Source of the DNA: Dyadobacter diqingensis
GTDB lineage: Bacteria > Bacteroidota > Bacteroidia > Cytophagales > Spirosomataceae
Assembly (NCBI RefSeq): GCF_024220585.1
Contig: NZ_JAMXKF010000001.1
Location: 620,001 to 684,000 of the forward strand
DNA: 64,000 bases
Direction: 5' to 3'
The translations under genes and the position numbers were made by a program. The number at the start of each line of letters is the position of its first letter. Positions within the stretch are counted from its first letter, which is position 1. The notes below the pieces were generated by a model. That model had not been told where the DNA came from and ran no database searches. It saw nothing but the letters and a program-made list of their open reading frames with translations. Positions 55,506-64,000 of the stretch are shown here, piece after piece.

Positions 55506-56306
55506 CTACGCTATGTCAAGTGCATACGTAAAGCGGTCCGCCAAAGCATAGGTCCAACCCATTGCGACCGCAACGAGACGGGCTATATCAATAGCATAAG
55601 TAAAGCGATCTGCCCGGTAGTAACCAAGGTTATACTCAATAAGCCTGTCGCCAGGATCACAAACAATTCTTTTACGTAATAAAACCGGATCCCCTGGCTT
55701 CATGTGTAAAATCTCAGCCAGCTTTTCGTCAGCCAGCGTAGCGCTGATTTCTTCTTTTGAAACGGCAACCACCGTATGATGATCACGTTCCAGCATTTCA
55801 TACAACGGTTTGGAAAAATCCTCCTCACCTGTAAGACCAACACGCGGATGGAAATAGGATACAAAATGTACAATTGGTCCCAGGTCCAGTCCCCGCAGCC
55901 TTTCCAGCTTAAATACTTTCGTACTTTGGCTGACATTAAAAAGCCCGGAAACTTCTTCACCAGCCTCTACCCATTCCGTTTTCACATCGTAATTTCTAAA
56001 CGAAACACCCTTTTCATGCATCTCATGCGTGAAACTCGACCACTTATTCAATTTCGTGGTAATGTTGTTCTTTGAAACTTTTGTCCCGACACCTTTTTTG
56101 CGCGTCAAAAGTTCCTCATGAACCAGCTTGTTTAAGGCCTGTCTGACTGTGTTTCTGGAAATGCCAAGTCTTTTGGCGATATCAACTTCGTTAGGGAAAA
56201 GTTTTCCATTTTGATATTCAGGATCACCAATCAGTCGCCTTAATATTTCCTCTACCTGAACATGCAGGGGAAGCGGACTTTCATGATTAATACTAAATAT
56301 TTCCAT
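55506..56306 (-). CDS. GntR-family regulator (HutC/UTRA type) of the glycan locus
   Basis: This protein of about 266 residues starts at the ATG at 56306 (MEIFSINHESPLPLHVQVEE). It has an N-terminal winged helix (LFPNEVDIAKRLGISRNTVR, residues 40-65) and a UTRA ligand domain from about 95 (SFTHEMHEKG ... LERLRGLDLGPIVHFVSYFH ... IEYNLGYYRADRFTYAIDI). UTRA domains sense sugar phosphates and similar ligands. The C-terminus continues beyond the usual end with a near-duplicate of ADRFTYAIDIA (ADRFTYALDIA). It lies between susC and the GH92 gene, and operator-like sites precede all three units, so it likely controls the locus. Confidence 0.88.
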   Translation of the reverse strand: MEIFSINHESPLPLHVQVEEILRRLIGDPEYQNGKLFPNEVDIAKRLGISRNTVRQALNKLVHEELLTRKKGVGTKVSKNNITTKLNKWSSFTHEMHEKGVSFRNYDVKTEWVEAGEEVSGLFNVSQSTKVFKLERLRGLDLGPIVHFVSYFHPRVGLTGEEDFSKPLYEMLERDHHTVVAVSKEEISATLADEKLAEILHMKPGDPVLLRKRIVCDPGDRLIEYNLGYYRADRFTYAIDIARLVAVAMGWTYALADRFTYALDIA

Positions 56307-56314
56307 GTTTGCTC

Positions 56315-56337
56315 TTACTATGTTTATACATATGAAC
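56315..56337 (-). promoter_or_regulatory. GntR operator candidate at its own gene
   Basis: The minus strand reads GTTCATATGTAT then AAACATAGTAA. It contains GTATAAAC, an exact match to the HutC-subfamily consensus GTnTAnAC. It shares 18 of 23 positions with the site before the GH92 gene and ends 9 nt upstream of the GntR start, so autoregulation is likely. Confidence 0.6.
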
Positions 56338-56622
56338 AATCAAAGTTGAAAATAATTATTTTAACAGAAAAATTATTTTACCACTATTTTGAGAAAAAGT
56401 GGTAAATTTTAATCTGGAAAGCGGCAAAAAATTTCATAACACAAATATTACCAACCAGTTACGACAGAGCACAATTCAGGCACATTAAAAAATGAATTTT
56501 CCCTAATACCACTGCCGGGCATAGCTCGCCAAATCACTATTGCTAAAACGGTTTATTTTAACGAGAACATATCATCTCTAAAAAGTTTATCGAAATTTAA
56601 GAAAACTAAAAATAGAAATTAT

Positions 56623-56664
56623 TACATTTGCCAAACAATATGTACATACATACCAACATAGTAA
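56623..56664 (+). promoter_or_regulatory. GH92 promoter with overlapping operator candidate
   Basis: TACATTTG (56623-56630) is an exact TAnnTTTG -7 box. Immediately downstream, around the expected transcription start, lies ATGTACAT followed by ACATACCAACATAGTAA (site 56642-56664), similar to the site at the GntR gene. A repressor bound here would block initiation. The leader to the ATG at 56741 is about 100 nt. Confidence 0.6.
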
Positions 56665-56740
56665 TTTATATGTTCCTATTGCATACCTGATGATTCCCGA
56701 TAAAGCGGCCTGATAAGCATACTTAAATCAAACTTTTCCG

Positions 56741-59700
56741 ATGTTAAACAGACTATTCCTACCCTTTATATTTTTATCAATGATCAGCCCGATTGCCTAT
56801 AGTCAGCAAAAGACTATATGGCAAATCGGCGAAAACGACAACTCGCCAAAAGGAATGGCGCTGGCTCCGGATCAATTCAGACGTTTCGTCGAAAATGATT
56901 TCGGATATGAAGATAAATTTTTTCTGGTCGGACATTCAAAGGTCGAACAGGATTGGCCTTACGTACTTCCTGGTCCTGTGAACGGATGGGGCGGCACGGG
57001 TAATACAGCCGGAATTCGTTCTCACTTTTTGACTGTCCTTTTTGACATAAAAGAAAAGCCTGCGCCCGGCAACTGGCAGCTTTTGGTGGATGTTCTGGAA
57101 ACAGATTCGCTGGCGGCACCTTTCGTAAAAATTCTGGTGAATGGGAAATCCTGGGAATTTCAGCTGAAAAAAGGCTCGGGGTACAAGGATCCCGACAAGT
57201 TTTCTGCCAATCCGAAGGAACAACTGATGAAAATAGAACTTCCATCCGAACTGATAAAAACAGGAACCAACGAAATCGTCATAACATCCCTTCAGGGTGG
57301 CTGGCTGGCATTCGACCAGATAAAACTGGAAGGCCCGGCGAAAACAGAACTTGCTCTGCCAGGCGATGTACTGGTCAGGAATGTCAAAGCGGCCGATTAT
57401 GAAATCACAAAATCCGGTAAATTATTCCAACCGCTGCTTGTTGACCTATCGTACATCAAAGGCCGTCCAAATGTTCAGGTTAAACTGGACGGGCAGGTTA
57501 TTCTTAACCAGATCCTTGAACAGGGCCGGTACGTACTCGAAGCACCGATGCCTGCTATTTCTCAAACTAAATCCGGTAATTATGAAGTACTTATCAATAA
57601 TATTCCGGTCAGAAAGGGTATCGTACAGCGTGCGAAAATGAATTTGAAAACACCGGCAGGGTATGTCAATACCATGATGGGTGCCGGACATTCGCGATGG
57701 ATGATCGCGCCGGGGCCATGGATGCCTTTTGGTATGGTGAAACTTAGTCCCGATAATCAGAACAATGGCTGGCAGGCCGGTTATGACCCTACTTTTGAAT
57801 CCATCGGTACGTTCAGCCACATCCACGAATGGACGATGACCGGACTCGGGATTTTCCCAACCAGCGGACCACTGGAGATCAAAATGGGGGATCAGAATAA
57901 CCCGGATGGTGGCTATCGTTCGCGCATTGACAAGAGCTCCGAGCAGGCGCCGCTGGGTTATTACAAAGTCAACCTGACGGATAATAACATCACAGCCGAA
58001 CTGACCGCCACCACACGCGCTTCATTTCAAAAATACACCTATCATAACAGTGACCAGGGTCGTGTGATGGTTGATTTCCAAATTCCGACTGAGTACGGTT
58101 ATAAAATCAAAAACATCAAAATAGACAAAATAAGTGACCATCGGATTGAGGGTTACAGCGACCAATTGTCGACCAACGTGTGGTCGGGAGGTATTGATCA
58201 ACAGTATAAAATTCACTTTGTAATCGAGTTTGATCAGCCCATCAAAAATTATGGTGTATGGCTGAATGATGAAGTACGGAAAAATACCAACTTACTGGCT
58301 GACAGCGCCAAAAATGCAGGTATTTATCTTGAATTTGACACAAAAACAAATAAGGTTGTTCAGGTAAGATCCGGTATTTCGTATGTCAGCCTGGAAAATG
58401 CCGCGTTGAACTTAAAAACAGAAATCGCTGATCCGTTTGGCTGGAACTTTAACCATGTTAGAAAAAACCAGGAAAAAGTATGGAACGATTTACTTGGCCG
58501 GGTAGCCATCACCAGCAATGATCAGCGTGAAAAGGAAAGATTTTACACCAACATGTACCGGTCACTGGCCAGCAGAAATACGTTCAGCGATGTCGACGGA
58601 AGCTGGCGGGACGCGGATGAAAAGATCAACAAGTTTCAAAACAAGGATGATGTTGCCCTGGGCTGTGATGCTTTCTGGAACACGTTCTGGAATCTGAATC
58701 AGTTTTGGAATCTGGTCACACCGGAGTGGTCGAACCGCTGGGTGAAGTCGCAACTAGCCATGTACGACCGCAACGGATGGCTGGCAAAAGGTCCCGCTGG
58801 CATGGAGTATATCCCTGTAATGGTGGCCGAACATGAAATTCCGCTCATCGTTGGCGCTTACCAAATGGGCATCAGAGGTTATGATGTAAACAAGGCATAC
58901 GAGGCAGTCAGAAAAATGCAAACCACGCCGGCAGTGAATGTTGGCGGCGGACGGGCAGGCAACGAGGATCTGGTAACCTATCTGAAACACAAGTATGTAC
59001 CGTTTGATCAGGGCCGTTTTTCCAACTCGCTGGAATACAGCTTTGATGATTACACCGTGTCACAATTTGCCAGGGCTTTAGGCAAAAAAGAAGATTATCA
59101 GCTTTTCAAAGACAGAGGCAACTGGTGGAAAAATGTAATTGACCCTACCACTGGTTTTGCCCGCATGAAGGATGCCAAAGGAAACTGGCTTGCCGATTTT
59201 GATCCGTTTAAATCAGGTGCGAACCATCATTACGTGGAAGGAAATGCCTGGCAATTAACCTTTTTCGTACCTCAGGATGTACCCGGACTGGCTAAAACAA
59301 TCGGAGAAGGTGAATTTATAAAAAGACTCGACTGGGGCTTTGATGAAAGCGAAAAATGGCGTTACAACGGCCCTAACGATCAATATTGGGATTACCCGGT
59401 TGTGCAGGGAAACCAGCAGTCGATGCATTTTGCCTTTCTTTTCAACTGGGTAAAAAAACCATGGTTAACACAAAAGTGGAGCCGGTCGATTGTGGACCGC
59501 TATTACGGGCACGAAGTTTCCAACGCTTATCTGGGTGATGAAGATCAGGGGCAAATGAGTGCCTGGTTTGTCATGAATGCCCTCGGGCTTTTCCAAACCG
59601 ACGGCGGAACGCGCCTTAACCCGGTTTATGAGATCGGGAGCCCGTTGTTTGAAAAATCCGTCATTGACCTGGGACAGCAATTTGGTCGTGGCAAAACCTT

Positions 59701-59887
59701 CACCATTGAAGCAAAAAACACTTCCCGGAAAAATGTTTACGTACAAAGTGCCAAACTAAACGGCAAACCCCTAAACAACTTCTGGTTTAATGCCTCGGAT
59801 CTTTTGAAAGGCGGCTCTTTGATTCTGGAAATGGGCCCACAGCCCAATATGAACTGGGGCATCGGGACACTTCCTTCCAACGAATAA
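56741..59887 (+). CDS. GH92 family exo-alpha-mannosidase with N-terminal beta-sandwich
   Basis: This 1,048-residue secreted enzyme has the signal MLNRLFLPFIFLSMISPIAYS. Residues 25-200 resemble the rhamnogalacturonan-lyase-type beta-sandwich (WQIGENDNSPKGMALAP, LFDIKEKPAPGNWQLLVDVL). The GH92 module starts near residue 305 (VNTMMGAGHSRWMIAPGPWM) and contains FSHIHEWTMTGLG, FWNTFWNLNQFW and the diagnostic GDEDQGQMSAWFVMNALG. GH92 enzymes are Ca2+-dependent inverting exo-mannosidases acting on alpha-1,2/1,3/1,4/1,6 mannosides; the linkage cannot be told here. It is the first gene of a four-gene plus-strand operon. The N-terminal sandwich may bind carbohydrate. Confidence 0.92.
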   Translation: MLNRLFLPFIFLSMISPIAYSQQKTIWQIGENDNSPKGMALAPDQFRRFVENDFGYEDKFFLVGHSKVEQDWPYVLPGPVNGWGGTGNTAGIRSHFLTVLFDIKEKPAPGNWQLLVDVLETDSLAAPFVKILVNGKSWEFQLKKGSGYKDPDKFSANPKEQLMKIELPSELIKTGTNEIVITSLQGGWLAFDQIKLEGPAKTELALPGDVLVRNVKAADYEITKSGKLFQPLLVDLSYIKGRPNVQVKLDGQVILNQILEQGRYVLEAPMPAISQTKSGNYEVLINNIPVRKGIVQRAKMNLKTPAGYVNTMMGAGHSRWMIAPGPWMPFGMVKLSPDNQNNGWQAGYDPTFESIGTFSHIHEWTMTGLGIFPTSGPLEIKMGDQNNPDGGYRSRIDKSSEQAPLGYYKVNLTDNNITAELTATTRASFQKYTYHNSDQGRVMVDFQIPTEYGYKIKNIKIDKISDHRIEGYSDQLSTNVWSGGIDQQYKIHFVIEFDQPIKNYGVWLNDEVRKNTNLLADSAKNAGIYLEFDTKTNKVVQVRSGISYVSLENAALNLKTEIADPFGWNFNHVRKNQEKVWNDLLGRVAITSNDQREKERFYTNMYRSLASRNTFSDVDGSWRDADEKINKFQNKDDVALGCDAFWNTFWNLNQFWNLVTPEWSNRWVKSQLAMYDRNGWLAKGPAGMEYIPVMVAEHEIPLIVGAYQMGIRGYDVNKAYEAVRKMQTTPAVNVGGGRAGNEDLVTYLKHKYVPFDQGRFSNSLEYSFDDYTVSQFARALGKKEDYQLFKDRGNWWKNVIDPTTGFARMKDAKGNWLADFDPFKSGANHHYVEGNAWQLTFFVPQDVPGLAKTIGEGEFIKRLDWGFDESEKWRYNGPNDQYWDYPVVQGNQQSMHFAFLFNWVKKPWLTQKWSRSIVDRYYGHEVSNAYLGDEDQGQMSAWFVMNALGLFQTDGGTRLNPVYEIGSPLFEKSVIDLGQQFGRGKTFTIEAKNTSRKNVYVQSAKLNGKPLNNFWFNASDLLKGGSLILEMGPQPNMNWGIGTLPSNE

Positions 59888-59944
59888 TTAACATTTGACA
59901 CAGCATCAGAACCACTGCGTCAGAAAACTAAACCCATAAAATTC

Positions 59945-61252
59945 ATGAAACATATCATCCCGATTATTGCCCTTTCCACTACCCTGCTGGCTTGCGGCCC
60001 GAAAAATACGTCAAACGAAAAAGAAGAAAAAAGCGCAGGCATTTATCAACAGGACAGCACGTTACGTTTTGTAAAATCGCAGGCACTGGAAGTAGTCAAA
60101 ACCGGTTTCAACGCAGGTGACGGCTATGGCGAAGTGTGGATCCGGGATTACAATACCTTCATCACGCTTTCTGCGGAAGCCCACAAGCCCGAAGTGCTGA
60201 AAGAAAACCTGCGTGTTTTTTTCAGATTGCAGGGCAGTGACGGAAATATTGTCGACGGCTTTATTCCTGCTCAAAAAGCAAAGGAATCAAAAGTAGGTTA
60301 TGACTATATTTTCAACGAGCTGGAACCCAACTACGCCGGACATAAAAATACCGTCGAAACGGACCAGGAATCTTCACTGGTACAGGCCGTTGCCCGGTAT
60401 ATCACCCTCAGTGGAGACACCGCTTTTTTAAGTGAAAAAGTCGGAACCAAAACCATAGCCCAACGGCTTGACTGGTCAATGGAATTCCTGATGAATGAGC
60501 GTTATGACAAAAAACACGGCCTGATATGGGGTGCAACCACAGCCGATTGGGGCGATGTGCAGCCAGAACATGACTGGGGCGTTTATCTGACCAAAGACAC
60601 GCATTTAGCTATCGATATCTACGACAATGCCATGTTCCTGATTGCCCTCGACAGACTTATGGAGCTGATTCCGGCAAAAAAAGCAAAATGGCAACCGATC
60701 CGCGAGGCCATTGCAAGCAATACCATGAAACACCTCTGGGATGAAAAAAATCAAAAATTCATTCCGCACGTGTATCTCAACGGGTCACCTTTTCCGGCCA
60801 GTCTGAATGAAAATGAGATTTATTACCATGGCGGCACTGCGGTTGCCATTGAGGCAAATCTGCTGAGCAAGGAGCAAATCAAGGTTTCACTGGATAAAAT
60901 GATTGATAATGTAAAACGTTCAGGTGCCGGCACGATTGGTCTGACACTTTATCCTACCTATCCGGAAGGCAGTTTCAAGAATAAGGGAATGTATCCTTAT
61001 GGTTATCAAAATGGTGGAGACTGGACCTGGTTTGGCGGAAGAATGATCAAGCAGCTTTATTTGAACGGCTTCAAAAAAGAGGCTTATGAACAGCTGAAAC
61101 CGATGCTCAAAAGGGTGATCGATAACAAGGGATTTTACGAGTGGTATACGGTTGACAACAAACCAAAGGGCTCAGGTACCTTCCGCGGTGAAGCGGGTGT
61201 ATTGTATGACGCCATTGTACTATTTGAAAAAGATGATTTGAAACAGGAATAA
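59945..61252 (+). CDS. (alpha/alpha)6 glycoside hydrolase lipoprotein
   Basis: This 435-residue protein has a lipobox (STTLLACG), so it is lipid-anchored. Motifs GEVWIRDYNTFI, IWGATTADWGDVQ, GGTAVAIEANLL, YQNGGDWTWFGGRMI and GTFRGEAGVLYDAI fit a six-hairpin glycosidase fold. The closest groups I can think of are amylo-alpha-1,6-glucosidase-like or GH63-like enzymes; I cannot assign a family number. It lies 57 nt after the GH92 gene and 1 nt before the ROK kinase gene, so all are one operon. Substrate is likely a mannoside or glucosylated glycan from the same locus. Confidence 0.8.
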   Translation: MKHIIPIIALSTTLLACGPKNTSNEKEEKSAGIYQQDSTLRFVKSQALEVVKTGFNAGDGYGEVWIRDYNTFITLSAEAHKPEVLKENLRVFFRLQGSDGNIVDGFIPAQKAKESKVGYDYIFNELEPNYAGHKNTVETDQESSLVQAVARYITLSGDTAFLSEKVGTKTIAQRLDWSMEFLMNERYDKKHGLIWGATTADWGDVQPEHDWGVYLTKDTHLAIDIYDNAMFLIALDRLMELIPAKKAKWQPIREAIASNTMKHLWDEKNQKFIPHVYLNGSPFPASLNENEIYYHGGTAVAIEANLLSKEQIKVSLDKMIDNVKRSGAGTIGLTLYPTYPEGSFKNKGMYPYGYQNGGDWTWFGGRMIKQLYLNGFKKEAYEQLKPMLKRVIDNKGFYEWYTVDNKPKGSGTFRGEAGVLYDAIVLFEKDDLKQE

Positions 61253-61253
61253 C

Positions 61254-62192
61254 ATGGCACAGAAGACAGTGATGGCGATTGATCTCGGTGGCACCCGGAT
61301 CAAGATGGGGCTGGTAAGCGATTCGGAGATTCTTTTTTCAACGGAAATGGATGCACAAGCCGGCAATGGGTTACAAGAGCGCCTCCCCGAGATTGAAAAA
61401 AACATGAATGGCTTGCTGGAAAAGGCTTCGTTATCGGCTTTGGACATAGCAGGACTTGGCATTGCCATCCCGGGCATCATTGATTCGGTCAATAATAAAA
61501 TACTGACGATCAATGACAAGTACAACGACGCTCCCGGCATAGACCTCAACGATTGGGCACGTAAAACCTGGAACCTTCCCCTATATCTTGAAAATGATAC
61601 CAGGGCGGCCATGTTGGGCGAATGGAAATATGGAAAGGGCCGCGGCTACGACAATGCAGTGCTCATGAACCTGGGAACCGGCATCGGTACCTCTGCCGTA
61701 ATCGAGGGGAAAATCCTGCGGGGCAAACATTTCCAGGCGGGTATTCTTGGCGGACATTTCATTGTCAACGTGAAGGGCGATCAATGCAACTGTGGAAATT
61801 ACGGCTGCGCAGAAGCGGAAGCCTCAACGTGGAATCTTCCGGAAATTTTGAAAAAATACCCTCAGCATGCCGACAGCCTGCTTTTTAGTCAGTCAAAAAT
61901 TGACTTTAAAACGATATTTCAACTGGCTGATGCCAACGATCCTCTTGCGCTTCTCGTACGTAACGAATGTCTGGAAATCTGGGCAGCCTGCGCATTGAAT
62001 CTTGTCAATGCCTACGATCCCGAAATATTGATATTAGGCGGTGGCATCATGGCAAGCCGTGACATCATCCTGCCACATATCGAACAAAAAGTGAATCAGA
62101 ATGGCTGGGCCGTCTGGGGGAAAGTCATCGTTACGGAAGCATCACTTATCAATACCGCCGCGCTTGTAGGCGTTGGCAGTCTCGTCATTTAA
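61254..62192 (+). CDS. ROK-family sugar kinase
   Basis: This 312-residue protein has the phosphate motif AIDLGGTRIKMGLV, GLGIAIPGIID, LENDTRAAMLGEW with the catalytic Asp, NLGTGIGTSAVIEG, and a ROK zinc site CNCGNYGCAE. It phosphorylates a free hexose with ATP in the cytoplasm. The next gene encodes a mannose-6-phosphate isomerase, so mannose is the likeliest substrate, although glucose cannot be excluded from sequence. Spacing of 1 nt from the glycosidase gene implies tight coupling. Confidence 0.9.
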   Translation: MAQKTVMAIDLGGTRIKMGLVSDSEILFSTEMDAQAGNGLQERLPEIEKNMNGLLEKASLSALDIAGLGIAIPGIIDSVNNKILTINDKYNDAPGIDLNDWARKTWNLPLYLENDTRAAMLGEWKYGKGRGYDNAVLMNLGTGIGTSAVIEGKILRGKHFQAGILGGHFIVNVKGDQCNCGNYGCAEAEASTWNLPEILKKYPQHADSLLFSQSKIDFKTIFQLADANDPLALLVRNECLEIWAACALNLVNAYDPEILILGGGIMASRDIILPHIEQKVNQNGWAVWGKVIVTEASLINTAALVGVGSLVI

Positions 62193-62212
62193 TTTATTTA
62201 ACTCACTCCATT

Positions 62213-63994
62213 TTGAAAACGTCAAATTTTAACAAATTCCCACAGGTCAGCGTCACAGGACACGCCTGTACAACCGGCTGGACTGATATATCTTCCATTA
62301 TAAAAGATCGGATCAAAGCAATTTCAGCGCCAAAGACTGTCATCGTACTGGACACATATCATGGCGTTTATATCAATGAAATATTGGATAACATCCGCAT
62401 CGGGCAGACAGACACTTCCGTTTTTGACGTTTCAAAAGCACTGCTGAATCCCGATAAACTCGAAGCGCTTGTTGAGCCGTTTGTAACAGACGATCCCGTT
62501 TTTGGTTTTATCACCACACTGGATATCGCAGATTTTTTTGATCCTGAAAAAGTGGCCGCCATGCAGGAGGAAATCAATGCTGTAAAAGAAGGAGCCGTGC
62601 TCGTTGCTGGTATCGGGGCATCACTTTTTGCGCCCAAAGCGGATGTGCTTATGTATGCTGACATGCCCCGTTGGGAAATTCAGCTTCGTTTCCGGAACAA
62701 CAGTATCAGCAACCTGGGCGCCGACAATGCAGCAGATCCGTTTTCTTATCAGTACAAAAGAAGCTTTTTTGTAGACTGGAAGGTCTGTGATAAACACAAG
62801 CAGACACTTATGGATCGTTGGGATTTTGTGCTGGACACAACCATCCCAAACAACCCCAAAATGGTTTCAGGAAAAGCCATTTCTGATGCGCTTGAAAAAA
62901 CAATTCAGCAACCCTTCCGCGTTGCACCGTTTTTTGATCCGGGGCCCTGGGGTGGACAGTGGCTTAAAGAAGTGGTTGATCTGGACCGCTCGGCTCAGAA
63001 TTATGCCTGGGGATTTGATTGCGTCCCGGAAGAAAACAGTCTGATCTTTGATTTTGAAGGAATCTCTTTTGAAATCCCATCCATTAACCTGGTTTTCAGA
63101 CACCCGGTTTCGCTATTGGGAAAAGATGTTTTTGATGCTTTCGGTGCCGAGTTTCCGATACGTTTTGATTTCCTCGATACCATGGAAGGAGGCAACCTGA
63201 GCTTGCAGGTACATCCGCTTCATGACTACATCAAAGAAAAGTTCGGTATGGGATATACGCAGAACGAAAGTTATTATTTTCTGGATGCCAAGGACGACAC
63301 TTTCGTCTATCTGGGCCTGAAAGAAAATATCAATTCCGAAAAAATGATTGAAGCCCTTGAAGTGGCTCAGGAAGGGGGCTCGGACTTTGATGCTGAAAAG
63401 TACGTTGAAAAATGGCCGGTCAAAAAACACGACCACGTGCTGATCCCTGCCGGAACCGTTCACTGCTCGGGAGCCGACACCGTTGTACTGGAAATAAGTG
63501 CAACACCGTTCATCTTCACTTTCAAATTATGGGACTGGGGCAGAATGGGACTCGACGGAAAACCGCGACCTATATCCCTCGAACACGGCAAGAAAAATAT
63601 CCAGTGGGACAGAACTGCGCAATGGACCGGGGAACATCTGGTCGGTCAGGTAGCTGAAATGGCAAGCGGTGATGGCTGGCGCGAAGAACGCACCGGGCTG
63701 GATGCACAGTCGTTTATCGAAACCAGGAGGCATTGGTTCAGCAAAAAAGTAGCACATCATACCGATGGGATTGTCAATGTACTGAATCTGATCGCAGGCC
63801 GGGAAGCCGTTGTGGAAAGCCCGGACGGAGCCTTCGCGCCGTTCATCGTCCACTTTGCCGAAACATTTATTATTCCTGCATCGGTTGGCGCCTACACCAT
63901 TACGCCGCATGGCGAAAGCGCTGGGCAGGAATGTGCAACCATCAAGGCCTATATCCGAACCGACAATCTCAAAGAAGATTATAAAATTAATTAG
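62213..63994 (+). CDS. Mannose-6-phosphate isomerase fused to an unknown N-terminal domain
   Basis: This 593-residue protein carries a type I phosphomannose isomerase at about residues 230-593: DPGPWGGQWLKE, zinc ligands Gln and His in SLQVHPLHDY, Glu in NESYYFLDA and His in IPAGTVHCSG. It converts mannose-6-phosphate to fructose-6-phosphate. Residues 1-220 form an extra domain (VIVLDTYHGVYINEIL ... LVAGIGASLFAPKADVLMYA ... YKRSFFVDWKVCDKHKQTL) that looks like a degenerate nucleoside/sugar-kinase fold without a Walker A motif. The only good start is TTG at 62213; the next in-frame Met is near residue 117. It follows the ROK kinase by 20 nt. Confidence 0.85.
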   Translation: MKTSNFNKFPQVSVTGHACTTGWTDISSIIKDRIKAISAPKTVIVLDTYHGVYINEILDNIRIGQTDTSVFDVSKALLNPDKLEALVEPFVTDDPVFGFITTLDIADFFDPEKVAAMQEEINAVKEGAVLVAGIGASLFAPKADVLMYADMPRWEIQLRFRNNSISNLGADNAADPFSYQYKRSFFVDWKVCDKHKQTLMDRWDFVLDTTIPNNPKMVSGKAISDALEKTIQQPFRVAPFFDPGPWGGQWLKEVVDLDRSAQNYAWGFDCVPEENSLIFDFEGISFEIPSINLVFRHPVSLLGKDVFDAFGAEFPIRFDFLDTMEGGNLSLQVHPLHDYIKEKFGMGYTQNESYYFLDAKDDTFVYLGLKENINSEKMIEALEVAQEGGSDFDAEKYVEKWPVKKHDHVLIPAGTVHCSGADTVVLEISATPFIFTFKLWDWGRMGLDGKPRPISLEHGKKNIQWDRTAQWTGEHLVGQVAEMASGDGWREERTGLDAQSFIETRRHWFSKKVAHHTDGIVNVLNLIAGREAVVESPDGAFAPFIVHFAETFIIPASVGAYTITPHGESAGQECATIKAYIRTDNLKEDYKIN

Positions 63995-64000
63995 CCATGG

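Larger units (their letters stand above)
56307..56740. other. Divergent control region between the GntR and GH92 genes
   Basis: These 434 bases contain no gene. They hold two operator-like sites (56315-56337 and 56642-56664) and an exact -7 box (56623-56630). The rest is AT-rich. Confidence 0.65.

Noticed and set aside
63997-64000. ATG at the very end of the window, 2 nt after the isomerase stop
   Set aside because: It may start the next operon gene, but only one codon is visible.
1-64000. CRISPR arrays, rRNA or integrase attachment sites
   Set aside because: No regularly spaced direct repeats, no rRNA-like segments and no integrase gene with flanking duplications were seen.

Overview
The window looks like Bacteroidota chromosome, most likely Cytophagales of the Dyadobacter/Spirosoma kind. 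This rests on large secreted proteins with type IX secretion C-terminal sorting domains, a SusC/SusD pair, TonB and LytTR two-component genes, promoter boxes of the TAnnTTTG type and start sites that mostly lack Shine-Dalgarno sequences. No genuine tRNA, rRNA, CRISPR array or complete insertion sequence was seen.

Layout. 1-432: the end of a hipBA-type toxin-antitoxin operon, with its antitoxin gene and a long operator palindrome. 835-1209: a RidA-family gene. 1792-19123: four tandem paralogous secreted proteins of about 1,400 residues, each built from seven two-domain modules plus a sorting domain. 19347-23674: a GbsR/MarR regulator, DCC-family, epimerase, DoxX and hydrolase genes. 23717-24655: a cluster of REP-like palindromes.

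25205-34377 is the most interesting region. A minus-strand operon (WYL regulator, WGR protein, SWIM zinc-finger protein) is divergent from a plus-strand unit encoding an RtcB RNA ligase and a Ro60/TROVE protein. Right after the Ro gene come three tandem RNA elements that I read as Y RNAs. Each has the same asymmetric 7x9-nt internal loop in its closing helix and a tRNA-like module. The middle one has T-arm, capped acceptor stem and D-arm in circularly permuted order, as in bacterial YrlA RNAs. Two near-identical palindromes precede rtcB and the Ro gene. Together this looks like a complete Bacteroidota RNA-repair/Ro RNP island.

34502-50527 holds housekeeping and accessory genes: a membrane MutS-like ATPase, a divergent SGNH protein, a LytS/LytTR pair, a TonB-type outer-membrane protein, small hypotheticals, Crp and AraC regulators, a gamma-glutamyltransferase homologue, an SDR, a Band-7 protein with a small membrane partner, and an Rpn-type nuclease.

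50616-63994 is a polysaccharide utilisation locus that points to alpha-mannosides. SusD/SusC import glycans, a GntR/UTRA regulator with matching operator-like sites controls the locus, and GH92 mannosidase and a second (alpha/alpha)6 hydrolase release sugars. A ROK sugar kinase and a fused mannose-6-phosphate isomerase then pass mannose into glycolysis.
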